Part shown: positions 57,101 to 64,000 of the stretch, in pieces
How positions within the stretch are numbered: position 1 is the stretch's first letter
Layout of the letters: each line of letters begins with the position of its first letter
The notes under the pieces: model-generated
What the model saw: the letters and a program-made list of their open reading frames with translations, nothing else
What the model was told of the DNA's origin: nothing
Database searches by the model: none
From: Pandoraea bronchicola
GTDB lineage: Bacteria > Pseudomonadota > Gammaproteobacteria > Burkholderiales > Burkholderiaceae
Reading direction: 5' to 3'
NCBI RefSeq assembly: GCF_902459805.1
Contig: NZ_CABPST010000007.1
Coordinates: forward strand, 62,001-126,000
Length of the DNA stretch: 64,000 nucleotides
Position numbers and translations under genes: made by a program

Positions 57101-58052
57101 CTTCATAGATGCCGCGCCCGGCAGAGGCTTTGCCGATCGCATGGATGGCTTGCTCGTAGCTCGCGTAGTAGCGCTGGGCGTCTTCTTCGGTCGTGGCCGC
57201 TTCGCCGAGCATGTCGTACGAGTAGCGGAAGCCCTGGGCTTCGTACTTGCGGCTGTTGGCGAGGGCTTCGGAGATCGTTTCGCCTGTCACGAACTGCTCG
57301 CCCATCAGGCGCATGGCCATGTCCACGCCCTTGCGGATGAGCGGCTCGCCGCCACGGCCGATCAGGCGCGTGAGGGCCTTGGTGAGACCGGCCTCGCTGG
57401 TGGTGGTGACGAGCTTGCCGGTGATCATCAGGCCCCAGGTGGCGGCGTTGACGAACATCGACGGCGAGTTGCCCATGTGGGCGTGCCAGTCACCCTTGCT
57501 GATCTTGTCGCGAATCAGGGCGTCGCGCGTGGCCTTGTCGGGAATGCGCAGCAGGGCTTCGGCAAGGCACATGAGCGCCACGCCTTCCTGGCTGGACAGC
57601 GAGAATTCGTGAATCAGGCCCTCTACACCGCCGCCGGTGCTCTTGCCGCGCAGGGCGACGACGAGCTTGCGGGCGAGGTCCGATGCCGATGTGGCCGTCG
57701 CCGGGGCCAGCTTGGCCTGTCCGACGAGCACGGGCACGCACTCAGGCTCCGGACGGCGGTAAGCCGCCGTGATCGCCGCGCGCAGCACCGACTGCGGTTG
57801 TACGTTCTGCGCGAACTCGAGGAACGGGTGCGGCACCGTGTCGTCACCTGCATGGCCGTCGATCACCTCGGTGCCGGACTGGGTTGCGCCGCTCAACTCG
57901 GGCGGCAGCGCGCCGCTCTCGATACGCTCCAGATAGGCGAAGATGGCCTGTTTGATGAGCCAGTGCGGCGTGCGCTCGATTTGCTGGGCGGCCGTCTTGA
58001 GCCGGGTGCGCAGGACGTCGTCGACCTTGACGCCAAGAGTGGTGTTTGCCAT
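54129..58052 (-). CDS. putA: PutA, trifunctional proline dehydrogenase / P5C dehydrogenase / repressor
   Basis: The 1,307-residue protein oxidises proline to glutamate in two steps. Residues 1-45 are a ribbon-helix-helix DNA-binding domain (TTLGVKVDDVLRTRLKTAAQ), marking the trifunctional, self-regulating class. The FAD proline dehydrogenase follows (GISIKLSALHPRYSRSQ, MVRLVKGAYWDTEIKRAQ). The aldehyde dehydrogenase has SPWNFPLAIFVGQ, FTGSTEVAR, ETGGQNAMIVDSSA and catalytic Cys in SAGQRCSALRVL. The C-terminal extension is present. ATG 58052 aligns with known PutA starts. Two GTTGCA operators overlap the likely promoter upstream. Confidence 0.98.
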   Translation of the reverse strand: MANTTLGVKVDDVLRTRLKTAAQQIERTPHWLIKQAIFAYLERIESGALPPELSGATQSGTEVIDGHAGDDTVPHPFLEFAQNVQPQSVLRAAITAAYRRPEPECVPVLVGQAKLAPATATSASDLARKLVVALRGKSTGGGVEGLIHEFSLSSQEGVALMCLAEALLRIPDKATRDALIRDKISKGDWHAHMGNSPSMFVNAATWGLMITGKLVTTTSEAGLTKALTRLIGRGGEPLIRKGVDMAMRLMGEQFVTGETISEALANSRKYEAQGFRYSYDMLGEAATTEEDAQRYYASYEQAIHAIGKASAGRGIYEGPGISIKLSALHPRYSRSQHERAVAELLPRVQALAKLARSYDIGLNIDAEEADRLEISLDLLEALCFDPELAGWNGIGFVVQAYQKRCPFVIDFIIDLARRSRHRIMVRLVKGAYWDTEIKRAQVDGLEGYPVYTRKIYTDVSYLACAKKLLAVPDAIYPQFATHNAYTLSAIYHLAGNNYYPGQYEFQCLHGMGEPLYEEVVGPIASGKLARPCRVYAPVGTHETLLAYLVRRLLENGANTSFVNRIADETISVDELIADPISEAEKVQPLGAPHAKIPLPRDLYGPSRANSSGFDLSNEHRLASLSSALLASAGTQWRAAPLLADGERTTGSPRAVRNPADLRDVVGQVIEATSADVEAALAHAVAAAPIWQATPVEARADCLMRSADLLEAHMPTLMGLCVREAGKSLPNAVAEVREAVDFLRYYAAQIRQGFSNDTHRPLGPVLCISPWNFPLAIFVGQVAAALAAGNPVIAKPAEQTPLIAAEAVRLMQAAGVPAGALQLLPGTGETVGAALVADARIKAVMFTGSTEVARIIARTLAERLDANGRPIPLIAETGGQNAMIVDSSALPEQVVYDVLASAFDSAGQRCSALRVLCLQDDIADKTLHMLKGAMQELAIGNPDRLAIDVGPVIDAEAQSGINHHIEQMRAKGFPVEQLTLPDAARHGTFVPPTLIELTDLKALQREVFGPVLHVIRFKRAQLDKLLDQINGTGYGLTFGVHTRIDETIAYVTERAHVGNVYVNRNVIGAVVGVQPFGGEGLSGTGPKAGGPMYLPRLLAMRPAALAPELHRNEAALSPLVSYRDWLHAKDNTADRAAAIDRVDRYLATSALDATAVLPGPTGERNTYGLEPRGPVLCVAATPLGARTQLAAVLATGNNAVFSDSAAARDLVSTLPAALKGRASVLAAGVDAAAEASLAAVLFEGDSDELLALNRRIATRNGPILSVQGLAPEALAAGDDYALERLLCERSVSVNTAAAGGNANLMTIG

Positions 58053-58107
58053 GGAAGGGTTACCTGATGACGCGAAAACGTGACACCCATAGCGGGTGAA
58101 TTGCGGC

Positions 58108-58136
58108 ATCGTAACCGGGTTTCAAAAGAGGTGCAA
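58108..58136 (-). promoter_or_regulatory. Candidate putA promoter
   Basis: On the minus strand TTGCAC (58136-58131), 17 bases, TACGAT (58113-58108). Matches are only 3/6 and 4/6, but spacing is ideal and the -35 lies inside a GTTGCA operator arm, as expected for autorepression. Confidence 0.45.
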
Positions 58137-58163
58137 CCAGAGTCAATATTAGGGTTGCACCTC
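58128..58163 (-). promoter_or_regulatory. Putative PutA operator: inverted GGTTGCACCTC repeat
   Basis: GAGGTGCAACC (58128-58138) and GGTTGCACCTC (58153-58163) are a perfect 11-bp inverted repeat with a 14-base AT-rich centre. Each arm contains GTTGCA, the known PutA recognition sequence. It lies 76-111 bases upstream of the putA start. Confidence 0.65.
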
Positions 58164-58191
58164 ATGCCGTCGCAGGTACGCAGGCCGGGTA

Positions 58192-58521
58192 CTACTTCGA
58201 ATCGTTACCGTACGCGGCGCCCAGATACTCGGAGATCAGCTTGACCTGATCTTCGGGAATGGGTGCGCCGTACACCTTCACCATTTTCGTGACTTCGGCG
58301 CTCCAGAAGGCCGCGGGCATCGGCGGCTGGCTGTTGATGTAATCGACCGAGTGGCACATGACGCACCATGCGCTGGCCGACTGATGGCCGGCGAGCGTCG
58401 AGGCCTTCAGTTGCGAGGTCTCCTGCGGCAGCTTGATGTCGAGCGCGTAGGCGGGAGCGACGGCCAGGCCGAGCAGTGCGGCCGCACAAGTCGCAAGGTG
58501 CGCGAACTTCGAAACGTTCAT
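58192..58521 (-). CDS. sorB: SorB-like monohaem cytochrome c subunit
   Basis: The 109-residue protein has a signal peptide (LATCAAALLGLAVAPAYA) and a single haem site CVMCH at residues 53-57. A Met ligand is likely in the PPMPAAFWSAEVTKM region. It starts 14 bases after the molybdenum enzyme gene and is expected to accept electrons from it in the periplasm, as in the SorAB sulfite dehydrogenase of Starkeya. The role is inferred mainly from this pairing. Confidence 0.82.
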   Translation of the reverse strand: MNVSKFAHLATCAAALLGLAVAPAYALDIKLPQETSQLKASTLAGHQSASAWCVMCHSVDYINSQPPMPAAFWSAEVTKMVKVYGAPIPEDQVKLISEYLGAAYGNDSK

Positions 58522-58535
58522 GATCGTCCCTCGTC

Positions 58536-59849
58536 TCATGCCGCGATCACGCGCACGGTTTCCACCCCGTTGCGCAGATAGCCGGCCGGATTCCACAGCG
58601 ATTGCAGCGGTTGCGAGACCCCTGCGCGATTGGTCGCTCTTACCTTCAATGCGTACTCGCCGGGTTGCGGTGGCGTGAAAGACGCCGTCCACTCGCGGAA
58701 CGAATACTTCGACAACTCGTTGCCCAGTTGCGCGGCCTGCCATGTCTGGCCGCCGTCGGCCGAGAACTGCACGTCGCGAATGCCTTCGCCGCCATCGAAC
58801 GCGATGCCGCGCACGCGCAGCGCCTTGCCCGCCGCCACGCGTTGGCCGTCGGTATGGCTGGTGACGAACGAGCGCACGGTGAAGCGCCCGATCGGTTTGG
58901 TCTTCTCCGGCGCTTTGCCAGGGGCGACACAATTGCAGTCGTTGTCGGGAATGCGGTACGCCGTGGCCATCCAGAAGCCGTCGAACACTTTGTCGATGAC
59001 GTTGATGTCCGCCAGATGCTTCACCCAGTACGTGCCGTAGTAGCCCGGCACCACCAGCCGCACCGGAAAGCCGTTGAGCATCGGCAGATCCTGGCCGTTC
59101 ATGGCGAACGCGACCATCACTTCGCCATCCATCGCGTGATCGAGGTCGAGCGCTTTCACGAACTCGGGCGTTGCCGGGACGATCGGCCGGTCAAGGCCTT
59201 CGAACGTGACTTGCTTCGCACTGGACGACACGCCGGCTCGCTCGAGAATTCGCTTGAGCGGAATGCCGCGCCAGCGCGCGTTGCCCATCGCCCCGTTGGC
59301 GATCTGCCCGCCGCCGACGCGCGGTTCGAAGAAGCCGCGGCTGTTGCCCGAACATTGGTGCACCGCCACGATTTCCACGGGCGCACCAAAGTCCTTCTTG
59401 AGCGATGCCAGCGAGATGTCGAGCGGCTTGGCGACGCTGCCACCCACGCGAATCCGGTGTTTCGCCGGATCGATGTCGGTCGGAATGCCGGCAAGGTGAT
59501 AGCGCACGAAGAACGCATCGTTCGGGGTGATCAGCCCGTCATTGAAGACTTCGAACGGCGTTTCCAATTGCGGCGGACGCGCCGTCAGCCGGATCAGCGG
59601 CCGCTTCTGCGGATACGCGACGAGTTCGCGCTCGCCGTTCGCGAACGGCAGCGTGACCGTCTGCGGTGCGGCCGTGGCGGCAAGCACGTCGAGGGCGCGT
59701 CCGGCAAGACTGGCCCCGACGCCCAGTGCACCGGCACGTCGCAGGAAGCGGCGGCGCGAGACTTCGGCCAGCGGCGATTCGGCAGGGATGAGGGACGGTG
59801 TAGCGATGTGCGGCGCCGTGGGGGCGGCGCTTCGGTCGTGCGACTTCAT
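58536..59849 (-). CDS. sorA: SorA-like sulfite:cytochrome c oxidoreductase, molybdenum subunit
   Basis: The 437-residue protein has a twin-arginine signal (SRRRFLRRAGALGVGASLAG), so it is exported folded. The sulfite oxidase fold is clear: molybdenum-coordinating Cys166 in VAVHQCSGNSRGFF, then RWRGIPLKRILERAG, GFPVRLVVPGYYGTYWVKHL and a C-terminal dimerisation domain (IAFDGGEGIRDVQFSADGG). Start ATG 59849 has GGAG. With the downstream cytochrome it should oxidise sulfite to sulfate in the periplasm. Substrates other than sulfite are possible for this family. Confidence 0.9.
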   Translation of the reverse strand: MKSHDRSAAPTAPHIATPSLIPAESPLAEVSRRRFLRRAGALGVGASLAGRALDVLAATAAPQTVTLPFANGERELVAYPQKRPLIRLTARPPQLETPFEVFNDGLITPNDAFFVRYHLAGIPTDIDPAKHRIRVGGSVAKPLDISLASLKKDFGAPVEIVAVHQCSGNSRGFFEPRVGGGQIANGAMGNARWRGIPLKRILERAGVSSSAKQVTFEGLDRPIVPATPEFVKALDLDHAMDGEVMVAFAMNGQDLPMLNGFPVRLVVPGYYGTYWVKHLADINVIDKVFDGFWMATAYRIPDNDCNCVAPGKAPEKTKPIGRFTVRSFVTSHTDGQRVAAGKALRVRGIAFDGGEGIRDVQFSADGGQTWQAAQLGNELSKYSFREWTASFTPPQPGEYALKVRATNRAGVSQPLQSLWNPAGYLRNGVETVRVIAA

Positions 59850-59978
59850 CGGATGTCTCCTGTAGGACTTCTTATCTTGCGGATGACGTGAATCGTGCGA
59901 CGTGCGGCGTTCGGCTAATGGCCGCATCGTCGGAGATTCTGATGAAGTTGTCAAATTTCCGGAACGCTATATACCGAT

Positions 59979-62468
59979 TTATATTTCGAGCGGGTCGACT
60001 TCGAGATGCCAGCGCACGGGGGCCTTGAGTGCGCGCAGCTCGCCCATCCAGCGCGTCAGGAAGCGTTGAAGCGCGCCCCGATGCGCACTCTCGACCACGA
60101 GCTGTGCGCGCTCGGTGCCTGCGATCCGGACCATGGTCATCGGCACCGGATCCCACAGCGAGATGCGCGGGTCGTTCAACGCCGGGGAGGCGGCGATTTC
60201 GCGAGCTTGCTTCAGGAACGTCATCGCCTCGTCGAGACGCCGCGCTTCGGCGCGCAGCAGCGCCTGGTGGGTGTACGGCGGCAGCAGGGCGACGCGGCGT
60301 TCTTCCAGTTGCTGCGCCGCGAAGCCCGCGTAGTCGTGACGCATTAGCGAGGCGAACAACGGGTGCGACGCGTAACGTGTCTGGATCAGCACGTCGCCCG
60401 GGCCGTCGGCGCGGGCTGCCCGGCCGGCGCGTCCGGCCACCTGCATCAGTTGGGCGAAGAGACGTTCGGCCGCGCGGAAGTCGTGCGAGAACAGGGCACT
60501 GTCGGCGTTGACCACGCCCACGAGCGTGACGTTACGGAAGTCGTGCCCCTTGGCGACCATCTGCGTGCCGATCAGGATGTCGACTTCGCCCGCGTGCACC
60601 TGCGCGAATAGCGCCTGTGCGCTGCCTTTGCGGCGCGTGCTGTCGGCGTCGATGCGGGCGAGCCGTGCGTCGGGGAAATGCTCGGCGAGCGCTTCTTCGA
60701 TGCGCTGTGTGCCGCGTCCCAGCGGGGCGAGATCCTGATTGCCGCAGTCGGGGCATGCATGCGGAATGCGCGACTCGGCACCGCAGTGATGGCAACGCAG
60801 CCGCCGCTCGGGCTTGTGCAACACCATGTGCGCGCTGCATCGGCGGCAGTCGCTGATCCAGCCGCACGCATCGCAATTGAGCACCGGAGCGTAGCCGCGA
60901 CGGTTCAGGAACAGCAGGCTTTGTTCGCCCGCTTCGCGTCGCGCGCGAATGGCCGCGAGCAAGGGTTGCGACAGCCCCTCATGCACCGCCCGCTGACGCT
61001 TGCGCTCGATCTCCATGTCGATGAGCGAGACGCGCGGCAGCACGGCGTCGGGCGTGGCGCGCTCGGGCATCGCGAGGCGAACGTAGCGGCCCTGCTCGGC
61101 GCGTCGCCAGCTATCGAGCGACGGTGTGGCAGAGCCGAGGACAACGGGGATGCGCAGCCGGTTCGCGCGCCAGATGGCCAGGTCGCGCGCCGAGTAGCGC
61201 AGCCCTTCCTGTTGCTTGTAGGACGGATCGTGCTCTTCGTCGACGACGATCAGGCGCAGGTGCGGCAACGACGCCATCACCGCGAGCCGGGTGCCGAGCA
61301 CGATGCGGGCCTCGCCGCGATGCGCCGCGAGCCAGTGCCGGGCGCGCTCGCCTTCGGCCAGTCCGCTGTGCAGGGTGACGAGCGCCTCGTCGGGGAATCG
61401 CTTGCGGAAGACGCCTTCGAGCTGTGGCGTCAGGTTGATTTCAGGCACGAGGACGAGCACCTGCGCGTCGCGCCGACCGCGATGGTGAAGGGCTTCGGCG
61501 ACTGCGCGCAAATAGACTTCCGTCTTGCCGCTGCCGGTCACGCCATAGAGCAGGAACGGCGCGCAGGCAGGGCCGTCACTGGCTTGAACGTCGCCGTCCG
61601 GCGGTGTGTGATCGAGCCGCTGGGCCCCGGCCGCCTCGAGCGCATCGTGGATGGCCGCGACGGCATCTGCCTGTCCGGCAGTGAGCGTTTTGGTGGTGCC
61701 GGGAGCGTCTTCGGCGATGGGATAGGCGTCGGCGCCGGCTTCCCCTCGACCCACGCTTGGTTCGCAGTCCGCTTTGTCCACTTCGCCCGCTTCGCCCGCT
61801 TCGGCGGCATCGCGCATGGCTTCATGGAACGGCACGGTTTCGACGACGACCCATCCCGCGGTGGCCCACTGTTTGAGTACGTCGGCGGCTTTCGAGCAAA
61901 GCGCCTTTGCCTCATCGGCATCGAGCGTGCCCGCTTGCGCAAGGCCCTCGGCCAACCGGCGCTGCGCGCGCAGCCGGGCGGGCACGTTGTCTATGAGCGT
62001 CGTCAGGGCGCCATCGGCAATCCGGTAACGTTGCACACCCCGCTGGGCGAGCAGTCGCGGCCAGCGCATCGGCGTGCGCAGATGGCCCGGCACGGCCGGC
62101 AGCGCCACCTCGCCGATGCCCCGCTGGTAGTAGCGCGCCGCGAATTGCATCAGGTCGCGCCAGTCGCCGCCAAGCGGTGGCAATTCGTGCCAGACGGACG
62201 TCACGTCGCGCAGCTTTGCCGGGTCGACTTCGCTGCGCTGCGTCAATTCCCAGACAACACCCACCACCTGTCGGCGTCCGAACGGCACCTGCACCAACTG
62301 ACCGGGGCTCGCGGCCTGATCGAGCCGGTAGTCGAACAACGTCAGAAGGGGCGTGTCGAGCGCCACACGGGCGATCGCCGGCGTACCGGTGCGCGGCTTG
62401 GCTACCGGAGATGGCGCATCGTCGGTCGATGCGAGAGACGGTTCGGACAGGTCGTCGGTGCGGGTCAA
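59979..62468 (-). CDS. priA: PriA, primosomal replication-restart helicase
   Basis: The 829-residue helicase restarts stalled forks by loading DnaB. Motifs are Walker A GVTGSGKTEVYL, the DEEH box VVDEEHDPSYKQQ, GSATPSLDSW, the zinc-binding Cys block (CDACGWISDCRRCSAHM, CHHCGAESRIPHACPDCG) and TQMVAKGHDFRNVTLVG. The N-terminal 3'-end-binding part (ALDTPLLTLFDYRLDQ) is present. Length exceeds E. coli PriA (732) because of an acidic Ala/Glu/Gly insert before the helicase core. The start is a TTG at 62468, as no ATG lies before the domain; AGGA is 11 nt upstream. Confidence 0.95.
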   Translation of the reverse strand: MTRTDDLSEPSLASTDDAPSPVAKPRTGTPAIARVALDTPLLTLFDYRLDQAASPGQLVQVPFGRRQVVGVVWELTQRSEVDPAKLRDVTSVWHELPPLGGDWRDLMQFAARYYQRGIGEVALPAVPGHLRTPMRWPRLLAQRGVQRYRIADGALTTLIDNVPARLRAQRRLAEGLAQAGTLDADEAKALCSKAADVLKQWATAGWVVVETVPFHEAMRDAAEAGEAGEVDKADCEPSVGRGEAGADAYPIAEDAPGTTKTLTAGQADAVAAIHDALEAAGAQRLDHTPPDGDVQASDGPACAPFLLYGVTGSGKTEVYLRAVAEALHHRGRRDAQVLVLVPEINLTPQLEGVFRKRFPDEALVTLHSGLAEGERARHWLAAHRGEARIVLGTRLAVMASLPHLRLIVVDEEHDPSYKQQEGLRYSARDLAIWRANRLRIPVVLGSATPSLDSWRRAEQGRYVRLAMPERATPDAVLPRVSLIDMEIERKRQRAVHEGLSQPLLAAIRARREAGEQSLLFLNRRGYAPVLNCDACGWISDCRRCSAHMVLHKPERRLRCHHCGAESRIPHACPDCGNQDLAPLGRGTQRIEEALAEHFPDARLARIDADSTRRKGSAQALFAQVHAGEVDILIGTQMVAKGHDFRNVTLVGVVNADSALFSHDFRAAERLFAQLMQVAGRAGRAARADGPGDVLIQTRYASHPLFASLMRHDYAGFAAQQLEERRVALLPPYTHQALLRAEARRLDEAMTFLKQAREIAASPALNDPRISLWDPVPMTMVRIAGTERAQLVVESAHRGALQRFLTRWMGELRALKAPVRWHLEVDPLEI

Positions 62469-62863
62469 ACTTAAAGTAAATCCTGAGAAGTCTCAGTAAA
62501 CCCCGGATTTGAGTCGGCTTTCCGGTGGACTCGAAACGCTTGTGGATAACTATGTTGAGAACTGTGGGGATTATCGCTCGCCAGCCTCGCCCCACGGCCC
62601 TCACAGCGCGTAATGCCTCGACTTCACGAGAATTAAAAATGCTTTTTGATCAATAGCTTATGAACAACGTCGAAGGGGCGTCTCCGTTCACTCTCACTTG
62701 CGGCGGCGCAGCGAGAATTTGTGCATAAGTCTTCGGGACAACTCCGCAAATTGGAGGGGTTATTCAACCGGGTTTCCCTTGACATTCCCCGCTTGAAACG
62801 GCGGTTGGGTTGGCAGGGCGAAATACCCTGCGAACCCGCGCCACTGCTTGCAGGCGTGCCCGA
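62469..62863. other. AT-rich priA-hemE gap with DnaA-box-like sequences
   Basis: This 395-base gap is markedly AT-rich for the window and has no convincing gene. It contains TGTGGATAA (62541-62549), the exact complement of the DnaA box TTATCCACA, and TGTGCATAA (62720-62728), one base away. A stretch GAATTAAAAATGCTTTTTGATCAATAG lies at about 62630-62657. The hemE terminator and priA promoter must also lie here. An inverted repeat CTGAGACTTCTCAG precedes the priA start. Confidence 0.5.
62541..62549 (-). promoter_or_regulatory. DnaA box (exact match)
   Basis: TTATCCACA on the minus strand equals the DnaA consensus. A one-mismatch second copy is at 62720-62728. Single boxes occur by chance, so function as an origin or titration site is not shown. 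Confidence 0.45.
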
Positions 62864-63973
62864 TTACGCCGTCTGGCGAAGGTTTCGGCTATAGCTATGC
62901 ACTTCGTCGACGAGCGCGGCAACGTGTTCGGGTGGGGTGAACTGCGAAATGCCGTGGCCGAGATTGAAGACGTGACCCGGCGCATTGCCGTAGGCATCGA
63001 GCAGGCGGCGCACTTCCGTACGAATGGCCTCGGGCGATGCAAAGAGGGCGGTCGGGTCGAAATTGCCTTGCAGTGCACAACGATCGCCCACACGGCGGCG
63101 CGCGGCCGCGAGATCGACGGTCCAGTCGAGACCGATCGCATCGGGGCCGGTGTCGGCAATGGCTTCGAGCCACTGACCGCCACCCTTGGTGAAGACGATG
63201 TGCGGAATCCGCGCGCCGTTCCATTCTCGATGCACGCCTGCGAGCGCCTTTTGCATATAGGCGAGCGAGAACCGTTGGTAGAGACCGTCGGCCAGCGCGC
63301 CCCCCCAGGTGTCGAACACCATGATGGCCTGCGCACCCGCTTCGATCTGCGCGTTGAGATAAGCGGCGACGGCGCGGGCGTTGGTCTCGAGGATGTGCGT
63401 CATCAGGTCGGGGCGCTCGTACATCATCGTCTTGACGGTACGGAAGTCGGCCGAGCCGGCTCCTTCGACCATGTAGCACGCGAGCGTCCACGGGCTGCCC
63501 GAGAAGCCGATCAGCGGCACGCGCCCGTTCAGTGCGCGGCGGATTTCGCTCACGGCGTCGAACACGTAACGCAAGCTGTCGAGGTCAGGCGCCTGCAGGC
63601 GGCGCACGTCGTCTTCGGTGCGCAGCGGACGCGCAAAGCGCGGCCCTTCGCCCGCTTCGAACGACAGGCCGAGGCCCATGGCGTCGGGAATGGTGAGGAT
63701 GTCCGAGAACAGGATGGCGGCGTCGAGCGGGAAGCGCTCGAGCGGCTGCAGCGTGACCTCGGTGGCGTAGGCGGGGTTCTTGGCCAGGGCCAGGAAGCTG
63801 CCGGCCTTGGCACGGGTGGCGTTGTATTCGGGCAGGTACCGGCCCGCCTGGCGCATCAGCCAGATCGGCGTGTACTCGGTCGGCTGGCGCAGCAGGGCGC
63901 GCAGGAAAGTATCGTTTTGCAGAGCTTGGGACACGTCGCGGCGGTGGGTTGGATGATTGGGGCAAGCGGCCAT
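62864..63973 (-). CDS. hemE: HemE, uroporphyrinogen decarboxylase
   Basis: HemE decarboxylates the four acetate side chains of uroporphyrinogen III to give coproporphyrinogen III in haem synthesis. The signature [20 protein letters not shown] and [16 protein letters not shown] are intact, as are [28 protein letters not shown] and [16 protein letters not shown]. From ATG 63973 the product is 369 residues. A GTG at 63934 ([15 protein letters not shown]) would give 356 residues and matches the usual family start better, so the first 13 residues are uncertain. The gene is complete in the window. Confidence 0.96.
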   Translation of the reverse strand: MAACPNHPTHRRDVSQALQNDTFLRALLRQPTEYTPIWLMRQAGRYLPEYNATRAKAGSFLALAKNPAYATEVTLQPLERFPLDAAILFSDILTIPDAMGLGLSFEAGEGPRFARPLRTEDDVRRLQAPDLDSLRYVFDAVSEIRRALNGRVPLIGFSGSPWTLACYMVEGAGSADFRTVKTMMYERPDLMTHILETNARAVAAYLNAQIEAGAQAIMVFDTWGGALADGLYQRFSLAYMQKALAGVHREWNGARIPHIVFTKGGGQWLEAIADTGPDAIGLDWTVDLAAARRRVGDRCALQGNFDPTALFASPEAIRTEVRRLLDAYGNAPGHVFNLGHGISQFTPPEHVAALVDEVHSYSRNLRQTA

Positions 63974-64000
63974 TTTACTCGGGTATCCCGGGGCCGGTCG

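Noticed and set aside
54492-58067. Very long open frame antisense to putA
   Set aside because: Same artefact: the minus strand encodes a complete PutA with RHH, PRODH and aldehyde dehydrogenase motifs.

Overview
The window is about 64 kb of GC-rich (roughly two-thirds G+C) chromosome from a motile betaproteobacterium of the order Burkholderiales. The flagellar gene order (fliC-fliD-fliS-fliT and fliEFGHIJK with an fhlB-type gene), a sigma-28 fliC promoter, a tandem glycine riboswitch before gcvTHP, trifunctional PutA and the priA/hemE neighbourhood fit Burkholderia/Pandoraea/Ralstonia relatives. Pandoraea is my best guess, from gene content only. It looks like ordinary chromosomal backbone; no integrase, transposase, insertion sequence, phage or CRISPR array was found.

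Layout. 1-15 kb: flagellar export, MS-ring and filament genes, with an ORC/Cdc6-like AAA ATPase lodged between fhlB and fliE and two different FliK-type genes. 15.5-19.5 kb: two two-component systems, a soluble DegS/NarL-type pair with a perfect FNR/ANR-type box upstream and a TctDE/QseBC-type pair. 19.8-22.8 kb: an NMT1/SsuA-type ABC importer. 22.9-27.8 kb: a YSC84/SYLF lipoprotein, a small exported protein, a BaeSR-type system whose kinase lacks its periplasmic domain, and an isolated flgH cotranscribed with a second lipoprotein. 27.9-31.5 kb: a 1,197-residue autotransporter. 32.1-38.2 kb: tRNA-Arg(CCG), a dihaem cytochrome c, a metallophosphoesterase, a 37-codon secreted-peptide gene with its own promoter, rep helicase and a zinc-ribbon membrane protein. 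38.3-44.8 kb: a riboswitch-controlled glycine cleavage operon followed by serine dehydratase. 45.0-50.6 kb: two paralogous PilV-like pilus-tip adhesins flanking an AGCS amino acid symporter. 50.8-64 kb: a LivK-type binding protein, putA/putP for proline use, sorAB for sulfite oxidation, priA and hemE.

How genes work together. GcvTHP degrades glycine when the tandem riboswitch senses it, SdaA degrades the serine that glycine metabolism can feed, and the AGCS symporter can import alanine/glycine. PutP imports proline and PutA oxidises it to glutamate; GTTGCA motifs (the known PutA operator sequence) lie directly upstream of both put genes, which suggests local autoregulation. SorA (Tat-exported molybdenum enzyme) passes electrons to cytochrome SorB.

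Most worth a second look: the two orphan PilV-like adhesins with a shared stalk and different tips; the AAA ATPase inside the flagellar cluster; the 37-codon secreted peptide with a near-consensus promoter; the sensor-less BaeS; the orphan flgH/lipoprotein pair; the two large hairpins between putA and putP; and the promoter with two helically phased direct repeats upstream of the YSC84 lipoprotein.
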